Shown: piece after piece, positions 5,970-6,934 of the stretch
Layout: every line of letters starts with the position of its first letter
Position numbering within the stretch: position 1 is the stretch's first letter
NCBI GenBank assembly: GCA_016234425.1
Contig: JACRCA010000046.1
Location: 1 to 6,934, forward strand
DNA: 6,934 nucleotides
Reading direction: 5' to 3'
Source: Deltaproteobacteria bacterium
GTDB lineage: Bacteria > Desulfobacterota > SM23-61
Translations under genes and position numbers: made by a program
The notes under the pieces: model-generated
Database searches by the model: none
What the model was told of the DNA's origin: nothing
What the model saw: only the letters and a program-made list of their open reading frames with translations

Positions 5970-6854
5970 TGAAATCTCCTTAAGTTTCTCCACCATCTTT
6001 TTCAGGTGGAGCGGAGTGGAGCCGCAGCAACCAGAAACAATTCGCGCTCCCTTCTCGATCCACTGCCCTACGTGTTCGGCAAACTGTTCAGGCCCAACGG
6101 TGTATTTCTCCCGTCCATTTACTACCTGGGGCGAGCCAGCATTAGGCTTGGCAATGAGCGGTTTGCCACAGTGGGCCTTCAGAAGCTGGAGCACTTCGGT
6201 CATCTGACCGAGGCTGAGACTGCCACAATTGGCTCCGATGACGTCGGCTCCTTCTGCCTCCAACCGCTCTGCCGCCATCTCCGGGCTTATTCCCATCATC
6301 GTTCGATATCCCTGGGCTGCAGGGTCGAAAGCCAGCGAAACAATGACCGGTAGTGAGGTTTGCGTTTTGGCCGCTCGAAGAGCAATAACCGCTTCTTCCA
6401 GGTCATACATGGTGAGAATGTTGATAATCTCCGCCCTGCTTTCGGCCAAGACCCGGGCTTGCTCAGAATAGACATCCAGGAGTTCCTCCGGGCTTACTTC
6501 TCCCAAAGGCTTCAAGATTTTGCCCGTAGGGCCGATATTTCCAGCCACGAATCCCCCCTCGGGTTGGATGTCCTTGATGATTCGGATAACCTCTTGGTTT
6601 AACTCTTCAACTTTTTCCGCCAGGCCGAACTTATTTAGGGAAATCCGATTCAAGGAGGAAGTGGCTCCAGCAACGATATTGCAACCGACCTGATAATAAT
6701 CCTGAACAAGTTGTCGGTACGCATCTGGATGTTCGACAATCCACTGGCTGATGCATCCCCCCAGATTCGCTCCCACCTGATGTAACATGGTCCCCATGGC
6801 CCCGCTCATGACCAGGATTTCTTTTTCCAATCTCTTCAGGAATGATTCACCCAT
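5949..6854 (-). CDS. Homocysteine S-methyltransferase family protein, stand-alone MetH N-terminal-type domain
   Basis: This 301-residue protein is a single zinc-thiol methyltransferase barrel, equivalent to the homocysteine-binding module of MetH or to BHMT, without the folate, cobalamin or reactivation modules of full MetH. The three zinc cysteines are present: C210 (GANCGSL) and C276-C277 (SGCCGSTP), spaced much as in Thermotoga MetH. Other family traits are SGAMGTML (17-24), GNIGPTG (105-111) and the C-terminal zinc loop. Unusual points: the customary Asp of DGAMGT is S17, the TNTF-like segment is GATSSLNR (63-70), and the ET.xD glutamate position is L147. Those acidic residues contact homocysteine in BHMT, so another thiol substrate is possible. 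The ATG at 6854 is preferred because GGGAGG lies six bases upstream. The last six residues (FLTSDY) and the stop lie in a tandem repeat. A partner corrinoid protein is not seen here. Confidence 0.82.
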   Translation of the reverse strand: MGESFLKRLEKEILVMSGAMGTMLHQVGANLGGCISQWIVEHPDAYRQLVQDYYQVGCNIVAGATSSLNRISLNKFGLAEKVEELNQEVIRIIKDIQPEGGFVAGNIGPTGKILKPLGEVSPEELLDVYSEQARVLAESRAEIINILTMYDLEEAVIALRAAKTQTSLPVIVSLAFDPAAQGYRTMMGISPEMAAERLEAEGADVIGANCGSLSLGQMTEVLQLLKAHCGKPLIAKPNAGSPQVVNGREKYTVGPEQFAEHVGQWIEKGARIVSGCCGSTPLHLKKMVEKLKEISFLTSDY

Positions 6855-6860
6855 CTTCAT

Positions 6861-6866
6861 CCTCCC
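6861..6866 (-). promoter_or_regulatory. Ribosome binding site that decides the methyltransferase start
   Basis: On the minus strand GGGAGG directly abuts a first ATG (6860-6858) and lies 6 bases before a second in-frame ATG (6854-6852). The second spacing is normal for initiation, so the longer upstream frame, which stays open to the window edge, is judged non-coding. Confidence 0.6.
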
Positions 6867-6934
6867 GGACCGCTTTTGGGGTAAATATAACACGGTCCCG
6901 GTCCTTCTGGGGAGGATATTCTGGCTTGCCACCC

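Noticed and set aside
6855..6932. Longer methyltransferase reading frame reaching the window edge
   Set aside because: A GGGAGG site sits correctly spaced before ATG 6854, and the added residues resemble no family N-terminus.

Overview
The window carries seven protein-coding genes and almost no spare sequence. Six run left to right: the end of a periplasmic substrate-binding protein, an ABC ATPase, two inner-membrane permeases, a beta-decarboxylating dehydrogenase, and the large and small subunits of an aconitase-superfamily hydro-lyase. A seventh gene, a single-domain zinc methyltransferase of the homocysteine S-methyltransferase family, converges on them from the right. The organism is a bacterium, since it has SsuABC/TauABC-type transport genes, strong AGGAGG ribosome sites and ATGA-type gene overlaps. 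The moderate GC content, archaeal-type (short) LeuC/LeuD proteins and hairpin repeats between genes would fit an anaerobic deltaproteobacterial (Desulfobacterota-like) lineage. That placement is an impression, not a demonstration.

Layout. Positions 2-2872 hold a NitT/TauT-type importer whose genes are tightly packed: a 27-base gap, then an 11-base overlap, then a 4-base overlap. After a 56-base gap with a strong ribosome site comes the NAD-type dehydrogenase (2929-3996), then the hydro-lyase large subunit (4080-5348) and small subunit (5439-5936). The two gaps around the large-subunit gene are each filled by an inverted-repeat element built from the same degenerate 9-base unit. The methyltransferase (5949-6854, minus strand) ends 12 bases from the small-subunit stop, and its last codons lie inside a short AGTCAGA tandem repeat.

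How the genes may work together. A hydro-lyase of this family moves a hydroxyl group by dehydration and rehydration, and the dehydrogenase would then oxidise and decarboxylate the product to a 2-oxo acid, as in leucine synthesis, lysine synthesis and the TCA cycle. No isopropylmalate, homocitrate or citrate synthase gene is present, and an importer sits just upstream on the same strand. Residues that set the substrate in the known relatives do not match the leucine, lysine or isocitrate versions in either enzyme. The main hypothesis here is therefore a transporter-linked organic-acid pathway of unknown substrate. The methyltransferase also keeps its zinc cysteines while lacking the usual homocysteine-contact residues, so its thiol substrate is open as well.
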